DNA of 64,000 bases from Campylobacter coli (GTDB taxonomy: Bacteria; Campylobacterota; Campylobacteria; Campylobacterales; Campylobacteraceae), in assembly GCA_039516895.1 (NCBI GenBank), contig CP154437.1:1674001-1738000 (forward strand). Direction: 5' to 3'. The notes below the pieces were generated by a model. That model was not told the origin of the DNA. It made no database searches and saw only the letters and a program-made list of their open reading frames with translations. The position numbers were made by a program, and so were the translations under genes. Position 1 is the stretch's first letter; every line of letters begins with the position of its first letter. Below, piece by piece: positions 57,047 to 64,000 of this stretch.

Positions 57047-58126
57047 TCAAACTCCTAAAGCATAATCAGCTATTTTAATATTTAAAGTTTTTTCTACTTT
57101 ATCATATACAGATTTATCTTTTATAGAAGAACTTAAAGGAATTAGATTTTTATTGATATTAAAAATATAAATTTCATCTCCCTTTTTAATATGCCCTGCA
57201 CTAATAGGTTCAGCATTCTTATCTAGGGTTGTAATCACATCAGGATAAGTACTCACTCTTTTTTCATCGATGTCTACTGCCATATGCTCATTCATCACAT
57301 GTATAAGAGCTCTTCTACCCTCTCCTTCAATTTCTATAACCCCTACATCAAAAGCTTCTTTCGTGTATTGCAAATTTGTTTTTATTACCTTCCCTTGTAA
57401 TAAAATCTCTCCTTTACTTCGCTTTAGCAAGGCATCGAGTTTTTTATTGACTTTATCCCCAGCATTTAATAAATCATGCCCTAATTCTAAAGCCATACTA
57501 ATACCTCCTAAAACCGCGTGCTGTTTAACATAAGAAGCTTTTATAGGATTTCTGCAACTAGCTATAAAACCTCCACTTTGATGGCTTGCGGTCCTTAAAA
57601 TCCAAGAAATATTGTCACAAACCCCCTCGCATATCAATTCTAAATACTGATTTTTAGATCGATTGCCTCCTACTGCGCTTTGAATTACTACTTCTTTACT
57701 AAGTCCTATTGAACCCATATCTCCAGTAGGATGAGCCCTTAAATCCCCTAAAGCATCTGCAACATAAGTTCCCAATAAAGCTGAAGGCAACCAAGCATTA
57801 AGAGTAGAACTCATACCATTTTGTCCTATCATCAAGCCTTTAATAGGCTTTTTAATTTTTTCTTGAACAAGTTTGACAGCCTTAACATAATCAACTCCTA
57901 GCATTTCCCAATCACTCAAATCTCCAGGCGCCCCTATAGCTGCACTAGTAGCAATAATATCCTCATCATCAAACTCATCCATACTGGCTAAAATAGGACG
58001 TCCTATAGTAGTAGCAAGTTCCCCTAATTCCAAGCCATGCCTTACCCAACCTCCGCCACCGCAAGCATAAATACTTCCGCCTTTAACAGCAGCCATTACA
58101 TCATCTTTTGTTAATAATCTTTTCAT
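57047..58126 (-). CDS. DUF917 / S-methyl-thiohydantoin desulfurase family protein
   Basis: A 359-residue cytoplasmic protein. The N-terminus has the family features TKDDVMAAVKGGSIYACGGGG, DEFDDEDIIATSAAIGAPG and IGQNGMSSTLNAWLPSALLG. Pfam has renamed DUF917 after a thiohydantoin desulfurase, and a family member was described as the desulfhydrase acting on the thiourocanate-hydratase product (from memory). It would release H2S and give hydantoin-5-propionate. It is first in the operon, with AAGGGAT before the ATG and a TATGAT box upstream. Confidence 0.72.
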   Translation of the reverse strand: MKRLLTKDDVMAAVKGGSIYACGGGGWVRHGLELGELATTIGRPILASMDEFDDEDIIATSAAIGAPGDLSDWEMLGVDYVKAVKLVQEKIKKPIKGLMIGQNGMSSTLNAWLPSALLGTYVADALGDLRAHPTGDMGSIGLSKEVVIQSAVGGNRSKNQYLELICEGVCDNISWILRTASHQSGGFIASCRNPIKASYVKQHAVLGGISMALELGHDLLNAGDKVNKKLDALLKRSKGEILLQGKVIKTNLQYTKEAFDVGVIEIEGEGRRALIHVMNEHMAVDIDEKRVSTYPDVITTLDKNAEPISAGHIKKGDEIYIFNINKNLIPLSSSIKDKSVYDKVEKTLNIKIADYALGV

Positions 58127-58148
58127 AAATTATCCCTTTAAAATAAGT

Positions 58149-58154
58149 ATCATA
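58149..58154 (-). promoter_or_regulatory. Candidate -10 box of the ergothioneine-like operon
   Basis: The minus strand reads TTTTTCTCTATGAT; TATGAT would give a leader of about 17 bases containing AAAGGGAT before the DUF917 gene ATG. No -35. Confidence 0.35.
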
Positions 58155-58232
58155 GAGAAAAACAGTCCTTTATAATTTTTTCTTGCCAAAAATTTATCCC
58201 CATAATAAGAACTTTACACCCTTTAATCTTTA

Positions 58233-58251
58233 TTGCATAATATTTGCATAA
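58233..58251. repeat. Tandem TTGCATAA motif
   Basis: TTGCATAA-TAT-TTGCATAA: two identical octamers with an 11-base period, about one helical turn, located about 80-100 bases upstream of the candidate promoter of the leftward operon. It may be an operator or activator site. Confidence 0.35.
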
Positions 58252-58499
58252 AATAGTCATACCTTAAACAAGAGTTAAAAATTTAAGATCTTCTCTATGT
58301 TTTTTTAAGAGCAACTATGCGCCTATAATCAATAGCCAAGAAACAAATTATTAGTATTTTTGGCAACAAACACTGCTTTACCAAATTAAAACTTTATTAA
58401 ACCTTGGCTTCTTAAATTTGACTCATTTGCTTAAAAATATACTTCAATTTTTAAGAATTAAACATAAATTTCATTCTTTATAAAATTCATTGAATTAAG

Positions 58500-59102
58500 C
58501 TAAACCAAAAAGCTTTTTGAGTTTTTCTCATAAGCCTTGATTTGTTCTTCATATTTTAAAGTTAAAGCTATATTATCAAGCCCTTCTAGCAAACAGGTTC
58601 TACGAAATTCATCCAAATCAAAAGAAAAAACTTGATCTTTAAAAAATACCTTTTTCTCAAATAAAGAAATTTCTATATTTTTATCTTCAGATTCTTTTAG
58701 TTGCTTTATAATGCTTACAACCTCATCTTTAGCAAGCTCTATAGTAAGCAAACCATTTCCTAAAGCATTATTTTTAAAAATATCTGCAAAAGAAGGCGCG
58801 ATAATAGCTCTTATACCATAATCCACCAAAGCCCAAGGTGCGTGCTCCCTTGAAGAACCGCTTCCAAAATTTTCAAAACTTACTAAAATAGAAGCATTTT
58901 GATATTCTTTTTTATTGAGATTAAAATCCATATTTAAAACGCTTTCTTTATCGTCTAAATAACGCAAATCATGAAATAAATGCTTACCAAAGCCCTGCTT
59001 TGAAACAGCAAGTAAAAATTGCTTAGGAATGATTTGATCTGTGTCGATATTGGCATATTCTAAAGGACAAGCTATACCTTTATGAGTAGTAAATTTTTGC
59101 AT
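58500..59102 (-). CDS. leuD: 3-isopropylmalate dehydratase small subunit
   Basis: A 200-residue swivel-domain subunit that with LeuC isomerises 2- to 3-isopropylmalate. Motifs: FTTHKGIACPLEYANIDTDQ with the IIPKQFL follow-up, and FGSGSSREHAPWALVDYGIRA. It is one base downstream of leuC and is the last gene of leuABCD. Confidence 0.96.
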   Translation of the reverse strand: MQKFTTHKGIACPLEYANIDTDQIIPKQFLLAVSKQGFGKHLFHDLRYLDDKESVLNMDFNLNKKEYQNASILVSFENFGSGSSREHAPWALVDYGIRAIIAPSFADIFKNNALGNGLLTIELAKDEVVSIIKQLKESEDKNIEISLFEKKVFFKDQVFSFDLDEFRRTCLLEGLDNIALTLKYEEQIKAYEKNSKSFLV

Positions 59103-59103
59103 T

Positions 59104-60510
59104 TTAAACTCCTAAATATTTTCTATTATCACAAATAAAGCCTTCTATGGCACAGGCTGCTGCGCTTGCAGGACTCATTAAGTGGGTGATAGAACCCTTA
59201 CCTTGTCTGCCTACAAAATTACGATTTGAAGTTGAAGCGACTCTTTGTCCCGCGCTTGCTTTATCATCATTCATACCAAGACACATTGAACATCCTGCAT
59301 ATCTCCACTCGCACCCTGCTTCAATGAAAATTTTATCAAGTCCTAAATTTTCAGCTTCTTTTCTCACTTGCATAGAACCAGGCACGATTAAAGCTTTAAC
59401 ATCCTTATGAATTTTACGCCCTTTTAAAATATCCGCAGCTATCTTAAGATCTTCTAAACGCCCATTTGTACAAGAACCTATGAAAACAATATCGATTTTT
59501 ACCCCTTCTAAGCTTTGATCTTGCTCTAAATTCACATAATCTAAGGCATCGAGTAAGGATTTTTGATCGCTTGGGTTGCTAAAATCACTGACTTTTGGAA
59601 TTCTTTCATTTATAGCAATAACTTGAGAAGGATTAGTTCCATAGCTGATTTGTGGTTGAATTTGACTTGCATCAAGGACTATGCTTTCATCATATTGCGC
59701 GCCCTCATCGCTTTTTAAACTTCTCCAATACTCACAATGCTTTTCAAATTCTTCTCCCTTTGGAGCAAATTCTTTCCCTTTTATATATTCAAAAGTAATC
59801 TCATCAGGAGCTATCATGCCGACTTTTGCACCAAATTCTATAGCCATATTACAAAGTGTCATTCTAGCTTCCATACTCAAGCTTTCTATCAACTCTCCAC
59901 AAAATTCTATGGCATAGCCTGTGCCTTTTGCGGTGCCATATTTTGCTATAAGATATAAAATCAAGTCCTTAGCATAAACACCCTTTTGAAACTGACCCTT
60001 GCATTCTATTTTCATGGTTTTGAGCTTTGCTTGTTTTAAAGTTTGCGTAGCCATTACATGCTCGACCTCACTTGTACCTATACCAAAAGCCAAAGCTCCA
60101 AAAGCCCCATGTGTTGCAGTGTGAGAATCCCCACAAACCAAAGTTACACCTGGTAAGGTAAAACCAAGCTCAGGACTTACTATATGCACTATACCTTGAT
60201 TTTTATCGCCTAAGCCTAAAAGTCTGACTCCAAATTCTTTAGTATTTTGCATCAAAGTCGTAATCTGCTCTTTTGCCATACCTGAACAAGCGTCCAAATC
60301 TGTGCTTTTAGTCGATACATCATGATCAATAGTCGCTAAAGTTAAATCTGATCTTGCCATTTTGCGATTTGCCATTTTAAGACCTGAAAAAGCTTGAGGG
60401 CTTGTTACTTCGTGGATTAAATGTCTATCGATATAAAGTATAGGGAGTTCATTTTCCTTTTGATAAACCACATGAGAATCAAATACTTTTTCATATAAAG
60501 TTTTAGCCAT
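59104..60510 (-). CDS. leuC: 3-isopropylmalate dehydratase large subunit
   Basis: A 468-residue aconitase-family protein. The 4Fe-4S ligands are in [12 protein letters not shown] and in the CSMCLGMN pair. It also carries [14 protein letters not shown] and [20 protein letters not shown]. It works with LeuD. It overlaps the end of leuB by eight bases. Confidence 0.97.
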   Translation of the reverse strand: MAKTLYEKVFDSHVVYQKENELPILYIDRHLIHEVTSPQAFSGLKMANRKMARSDLTLATIDHDVSTKSTDLDACSGMAKEQITTLMQNTKEFGVRLLGLGDKNQGIVHIVSPELGFTLPGVTLVCGDSHTATHGAFGALAFGIGTSEVEHVMATQTLKQAKLKTMKIECKGQFQKGVYAKDLILYLIAKYGTAKGTGYAIEFCGELIESLSMEARMTLCNMAIEFGAKVGMIAPDEITFEYIKGKEFAPKGEEFEKHCEYWRSLKSDEGAQYDESIVLDASQIQPQISYGTNPSQVIAINERIPKVSDFSNPSDQKSLLDALDYVNLEQDQSLEGVKIDIVFIGSCTNGRLEDLKIAADILKGRKIHKDVKALIVPGSMQVRKEAENLGLDKIFIEAGCEWRYAGCSMCLGMNDDKASAGQRVASTSNRNFVGRQGKGSITHLMSPASAAACAIEGFICDNRKYLGV

Positions 60511-61579
60511 TGTTATTCTCCTTTAAAATTTCTACTATACAATCCCCCATTTCATCGGTGCTTAAATAAGAATTCGCATTTAAATCCTTAGTCATTTTTC
60601 CACGCTCTAAAGCTATGGCTATGGCATTTTCTATATCTTGTGCAGCTTTTTCTTCTTTAAAGCTATATTTTAACATCAAAGCAGCACTTAAAATTTGGGC
60701 TATAGGATTGGCTATATTTAAATGAGCTATATCAGGAGCCGAGCCACCTGCTGGCTCATAAAGCCCAAAACCTTTATCATTTAAACTCGCAGAACAAAGC
60801 AAGCCCAAAGATCCGCTTATAGCTGCTAATTCATCGCTTAAAATATCGCCAAAAAGATTAGAACAAAGCATTACATCAAAAGTGCTAGGATTTTTAATAA
60901 TTTGCATAGCTGCATTATCTACATACATGTATTCTAGCTTGATATCTTCGTATTCTTTTGCAATTTGTCCTACTACATCACGCCATAAAATAGAACTTGC
61001 TAAAACATTTGCTTTGTCGATTAGGTGCACTTTTTTATTTCTTATTCTTGCACTTTCAAAAGCAAGGCGTGTGATCCTTTCTATCTCTGCTTTAGTGTAA
61101 ATTTCAGTATCATAAGCACTTTCTTTGCCTAATTCTTGCTTACCAAAATAAATCCCACCTGTAAGCTCTCTAACACATAAGATATCTACACCTTTTTGGA
61201 TAATTTCATCTTTTAAGGGCGAAGCATGTCTTAAGCTTTCATAAATTTTACAAGGACGCAAATTTGCAAATAAATTAAAATGCTTTCTTAAAGGTAAAAG
61301 CGAAGCTCTTTCAGGTCTTTGATCTATGGGTAAATTATCCCACTTAGGCCCTCCTACTGAACCAAATAAAATAGCATCGCTTTGCTCACAAAGCTTTAAA
61401 GTCTCATCGCTTAATGCTACCCCATACGCATCTATACTTGCCCCACCTATCTTTGCTTCTTTTGTTTCTAATTTAAAGCCGTGTTTTTGGGCGACAAAAT
61501 TTAAAATTTTTAAAGCCTCTTTCATCACTGAAGGCCCTATGCCATCTCCTGGCAAAACTGCTATTTTATAAGTATTCAT
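60503..61579 (-). CDS. leuB: 3-isopropylmalate dehydrogenase
   Basis: A 358-residue NAD+-dependent oxidative decarboxylase giving 2-oxoisocaproate. It has [51 protein letters not shown], and [20 protein letters not shown]. It overlaps leuA by four bases (ATGA), so it is translationally coupled. Confidence 0.97.
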   Translation of the reverse strand: MNTYKIAVLPGDGIGPSVMKEALKILNFVAQKHGFKLETKEAKIGGASIDAYGVALSDETLKLCEQSDAILFGSVGGPKWDNLPIDQRPERASLLPLRKHFNLFANLRPCKIYESLRHASPLKDEIIQKGVDILCVRELTGGIYFGKQELGKESAYDTEIYTKAEIERITRLAFESARIRNKKVHLIDKANVLASSILWRDVVGQIAKEYEDIKLEYMYVDNAAMQIIKNPSTFDVMLCSNLFGDILSDELAAISGSLGLLCSASLNDKGFGLYEPAGGSAPDIAHLNIANPIAQILSAALMLKYSFKEEKAAQDIENAIAIALERGKMTKDLNANSYLSTDEMGDCIVEILKENNNG

Positions 61580-63111
61580 ACTGCTTTCCTTTCTTCAACT
61601 TTTAAAGATCGATAAATTGCATTGTAAGCACTGATAAAGGCTTGTGCTGATGCTTCTATAACATCTGTTGAAAGCCCTTTGCCATGGAATTTTCTCCCTT
61701 TAAATTCTAAATCCACATCCACTTGCCCTTGTGCATCCACACCTGAACTTTTTGCATTAATGCTATATGCTTTTAAAACAGGGTTTAAGCCTGTGATTCT
61801 AGAGATGCAATTAAACACCGCTTCTATAGGCCCATTTCCGGTACAAGCTTCAGTTTTTAACTCTTCTTTTATACGCACACAAACACAAGCTGTTGGGATA
61901 GTGCCACTGATTACACTTAATTTTTCAAGTACTAATTCATTCTCTTCATCATTTTCATAACTTAAAAACATTAAAGCCTCTAAGTCATAATCATAAACCT
62001 GTCCTTTTTTATCCGCAAGGCGTAAAAAACTCTCATAAACTTCGTCTAAATTATAAGTTTTTTCATCATATCCTAAATTATCAAGACAAGTTTTAATCAT
62101 AGCCCTACCGCTTCTTGCAGTCATAAGCATACGATTTTCATGAAGTCCTATACTGCTAGGACTTATAATTTCATAAGTTTGTCTATTTTTAAGCACTCCA
62201 TCTTGATGAATTCCAGAACTATGAGAAAAAGCGTTACTTCCTACTATGGCTTTATGCGAAGGTATACTTTCATTAGTGATGGCTGAAACTAATTTTGAAG
62301 TTTTAGAAATATTTTCACACTTGATATCTGTATAAAAACCTTTTAAATAATCGCTTCTTGTTTTTATCGCCATTACAACTTCTTCTAAAGCACAATTTCC
62401 AGCCCTTTCGCCAAGTCCATTCATGGTACATTCTATTTGTCTTGCGCCTTGTAAAATAGCACTTAAGCTATTGCCTGTTGCCATACCTAAGTCATTGTGA
62501 CAATGCACAGAAATGACAGCCTTGTCTATATTTGGCACTTTGTTAAATAAAATTTTGATGATATTAGCAAATTCACTAGGTAAGGTATAACCCACAGTAT
62601 CAGGTATATTGATAGTTCTAGCCCCTGCTTTGATAGCATTTTCTACCATAAAACAAAGATTATCAATAGGAGTTCTTCCTGCATCCTCGCACGAAAATTC
62701 CACATCATCAGTATAGTTTCTAGCTCTTGTGATCGCTCTTTGTGCCATAGCCAAAATTTCATCAAAATCTTTTTTTAATTTATCTTGTATATGCAAAGTC
62801 GAAGTGGCTATAAAAGTATGAATTCTAAAAGAATCCGCCACTTTTAAAGCCTCATAAGCTGTATCTATATCTTTATCTAAAGCTCTAGAAAGCGCACAAA
62901 TGGTTGAATTTTTTACTTTTGAGGCTATGTTTTTTACTGCTTCAAAATCTCCTTGTGAAGATACAGGAAAACCTGCTTCTATCACATCAACACCTAAATT
63001 TTCAAGCGCTAAGGCAATTTGTAATTTTTGATTTATATTTAAAGAACTGCCTAAGGCTTGTTCACCATCGCGTAAGGTTGTATCAAAGATGATAATTTTA
63101 TTATTCTTCAT
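61576..63111 (-). CDS. leuA: 2-isopropylmalate synthase
   Basis: A 511-residue enzyme that commits 2-oxoisovalerate to leucine. The TIM-barrel domain starts [19 protein letters not shown] and has the metal/active-site [14 protein letters not shown] and [15 protein letters not shown]. The C-terminal LeuA dimer domain (from about 390) is the site of leucine feedback inhibition. It begins the leuABCD operon after a leader region with a Leu-rich peptide. Confidence 0.97.
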   Translation of the reverse strand: MKNNKIIIFDTTLRDGEQALGSSLNINQKLQIALALENLGVDVIEAGFPVSSQGDFEAVKNIASKVKNSTICALSRALDKDIDTAYEALKVADSFRIHTFIATSTLHIQDKLKKDFDEILAMAQRAITRARNYTDDVEFSCEDAGRTPIDNLCFMVENAIKAGARTINIPDTVGYTLPSEFANIIKILFNKVPNIDKAVISVHCHNDLGMATGNSLSAILQGARQIECTMNGLGERAGNCALEEVVMAIKTRSDYLKGFYTDIKCENISKTSKLVSAITNESIPSHKAIVGSNAFSHSSGIHQDGVLKNRQTYEIISPSSIGLHENRMLMTARSGRAMIKTCLDNLGYDEKTYNLDEVYESFLRLADKKGQVYDYDLEALMFLSYENDEENELVLEKLSVISGTIPTACVCVRIKEELKTEACTGNGPIEAVFNCISRITGLNPVLKAYSINAKSSGVDAQGQVDVDLEFKGRKFHGKGLSTDVIEASAQAFISAYNAIYRSLKVEERKAV

Positions 63112-63182
63112 ATTTTAATCCTTAAAAAATGAAATAAACTGAATGAATTTTATTAAAAATTCAAAAACTTAAAAACAATAGT

Positions 63183-63224
63183 AAAATAAAAATTTTAGAA
63201 AATGATTAAAAATAAAAATTTTAG
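63183..63224. repeat. Direct repeat in the leu leader
   Basis: The 16-mer AAAATAAAAATTTTAG occurs at 63183-63198 and 63209-63224, 26 bases apart. The second copy covers the stop codon of the leader peptide. Each copy is itself partly self-complementary (AAAATTTT), so alternative pairings in the RNA are possible. Confidence 0.5.
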
Positions 63225-63319
63225 TTTAGGGTGAGTGAGAGTTGCAGCATCAGGTTAAAGTGATTTTCTTTATTTTTTTGCTCTTTGACTTGAATTGAAT
63301 TTTTAAAAACCTGTGTCAT
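63221..63319 (-). CDS. Leucine-rich leader peptide of the leuABCD operon
   Basis: A 32-codon ORF with a near-perfect Shine-Dalgarno (GAAGGAGGCGAC) and ATG at 63319. It starts MTQVFKNSIQVKEQ and ends NHFNLMLQLSLTLN. Five of nine codons near the end are Leu, spelled CTG, CTG, CTC, CTC and CTA, codons that are rare in this AT-rich genome where TTA and CTT dominate. This is the hallmark of transcription attenuation: ribosome stalling when Leu-tRNA is scarce. It lies 109 bases before leuA. A longer frame running upstream to 63436 is unsupported by any ribosome-binding site. Confidence 0.75.
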   Translation of the reverse strand: MTQVFKNSIQVKEQKNKENHFNLMLQLSLTLN

Positions 63320-63337
63320 TGTCGCCTCCTTCATAAA

Positions 63338-63343
63338 ATTATA
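63338..63343 (-). promoter_or_regulatory. -10 box of the leu leader
   Basis: The minus strand shows TATAAT 18 bases before the leader ATG; transcription would start just before the Shine-Dalgarno. Confidence 0.45.
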
Positions 63344-63412
63344 TAGTTTTGAATTTAGCATATTTTTAGTTAATACACAAAATAAAAATTTACAAATTAA
63401 GAAATTTATTGT

Positions 63413-63418
63413 TATAAT
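63413..63418 (+). promoter_or_regulatory. -10 box of the rightward gene at 63448
   Basis: TTTATTGTTATAAT contains TATAAT; the leader would be about 23 bases with AAAAAGG before the ATG. Confidence 0.5.
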
Positions 63419-63447
63419 TGTAATTTTAAGTAACAAAAAGGATGTTG

Positions 63448-64000
63448 ATGTTAAAAGAGCTTTTAGAGATCAAAAAAGAAATGGAGCCTGTTATCCATGA
63501 AGCTAATGTAAAATTAAATGTATTAGCTCGTGAAGTAATAGTTCGTAGAAAAGAGTACGAAATTTACGGACCTATGGTGGATCGTGTCTATCTTGATAAT
63601 GCAATTTATGTTAAAGTTATGTCAAGTGGGCGTGATGTAAAAACGGATAATATTCCAATCAAAACAGGTTTTTACATGGTTTTTGTTGCTCCTGAAAAAG
63701 AAAGTACAAAAGACATCAAAAATAAACTTAAAGTAGCTTATGAAGGACTTGATAATACATTCATTGCGACACTCATCCGCTCTTGTCAAAGATTTAAAGA
63801 AATTATATCTAAAACCCAAGCTACCCTCTCTAAAGCTTCGAAAATGAATGTTTTAATAAAAACCAATCTAGGAGAAGCAAGTTCAGCTATTAAATTTAAC
63901 ATCACCATAGAATACACTAAAGAAAATCAAAAATTAACACGCGACAATTCAAAATCAGCAGGAAGTTTTAGAGATACTAGAACTTATATCAACCTTGTAG
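63448..64000 (+). CDS. Hypothetical protein (Cj1720-like), partial
   Basis: An open frame of at least 184 codons that runs off the right edge. It begins MLKELLEIKKEMEPVIHEAN after AAAAAGG; two in-frame starts (63442, 63448) are close, and 63448 has the better spacing. The product is rich in Lys and Glu, has an N-terminal helix, then a mixed segment with YVKVMSSGRDVKTDN. No signal peptide, membrane helix or known motif is seen. In C. jejuni a hypothetical gene, Cj1720, is located beside leuA, from memory. Confidence 0.75.
   Translation, partial: MLKELLEIKKEMEPVIHEANVKLNVLAREVIVRRKEYEIYGPMVDRVYLDNAIYVKVMSSGRDVKTDNIPIKTGFYMVFVAPEKESTKDIKNKLKVAYEGLDNTFIATLIRSCQRFKEIISKTQATLSKASKMNVLIKTNLGEASSAIKFNITIEYTKENQKLTRDNSKSAGSFRDTRTYINLV

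Larger units (their letters stand above)
58127..58499. other. Intergenic region upstream of the ergothioneine-like operon
   Basis: 373 bases without a supported ORF. It holds the candidate promoter of the leftward operon (58149-58154), the tandem TTGCATAA pair (58233-58251), and at its right end the 3' side of leuD. A small inverted repeat AATTC-ATT-GAATT at 58484-58496 follows the leuD stop and may act as a weak terminator. Confidence 0.5.

Noticed and set aside
63320-63436. 71-codon form of the leu leader ORF
   Set aside because: The upstream part has no ribosome-binding site and covers the promoter; the strong Shine-Dalgarno sits before the internal ATG at 63319.

Overview
The window is AT-rich, densely packed bacterial chromosome from a thermophilic Campylobacter of the jejuni/coli group. 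The evidence is gene content and order: a recO-pfs-fabD-slyD-tol-pal-atp-parAB-birA-fmt block, an eno-recA-fliQ-murB-gltA-bioB-topA block, a complete S10/spc ribosomal operon, and leuABCD, all in the order I remember from C. jejuni. TATAAT-like -10 boxes mostly lack a -35, which is also typical. The species is not certain. I remember the left block (ending at proB) and the block starting with the exported DNA ligase as far apart in C. jejuni NCTC 11168, so a rearrangement junction probably lies at the five-tRNA cluster near 19.5-20.0 kb.

Layout. 1-17.2 kb, all on the minus strand: partial recO, a cysteine hydrolase, a TtcA-like protein, MTA/SAH (futalosine) nucleosidase, fabD, slyD, the Tol-Pal envelope system, F1 and stalk genes of ATP synthase, parB/parA, birA and fmt. 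17.3-18.5 kb: an unusual pair, a small exported four-cysteine protein and a protein with two EF-hands. 18.6-20.0 kb: proB and tRNAs Leu, Arg, Arg, His, Pro. 20.0-24.1 kb: exported ATP-dependent DNA ligase, CgpA-like glycoprotein, FtsB-like protein, eno, recA. 24.2-26.4 kb, plus strand: mqnD-like, fliQ, murB and a 57-residue protein. 26.4-33.5 kb: a periplasmic protein, cysQ, gltA, an antiporter, bioB, topA. 33.8-35.0 kb: an MFS transporter. 35.1-44.8 kb: the ribosomal operon, from rpsJ to secY. 45.0-50.5 kb: rluB, RNase J, ksgA, a short nucleosidase-like protein, rlmN and a 34-residue membrane peptide. 50.9-58.1 kb is the accessory part: tRNAs Met and Ser, a GT90/CAP10-type glycosyltransferase, tRNAs Ala and Val, and a compact four-gene operon. 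58.5-63.3 kb: leuDCBA behind a leucine-rich leader peptide. The right edge holds a partial hypothetical gene.

The most interesting system is the four-gene operon at 52.55-58.13 kb. It looks like a histidine-utilisation cluster but is not. The HutH-like protein lacks the Ala-Ser-Gly that forms the MIO cofactor and carries a signal peptide. The HutU-like protein has Ala where urocanase has its conserved Cys. The other two genes are a metabolite:H+ symporter-type MFS protein and a DUF917/S-methyl-thiohydantoin desulfurase-family protein. Lyase, urocanase-like hydratase and thiohydantoin desulfurase are the first three steps known for ergothioneine breakdown. I infer a periplasmic ergothionase releasing trimethylamine and thiourocanate, uptake of thiourocanate, hydration, and sulfur removal to hydantoin-5-propionate. 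No hydantoin-ring-opening enzyme is in the window.

The second regulatory highlight is the leu leader: a 32-codon ORF with a strong Shine-Dalgarno and five Leu codons of the CTG/CTC/CTA type within nine codons near its end, as expected of an attenuation peptide.
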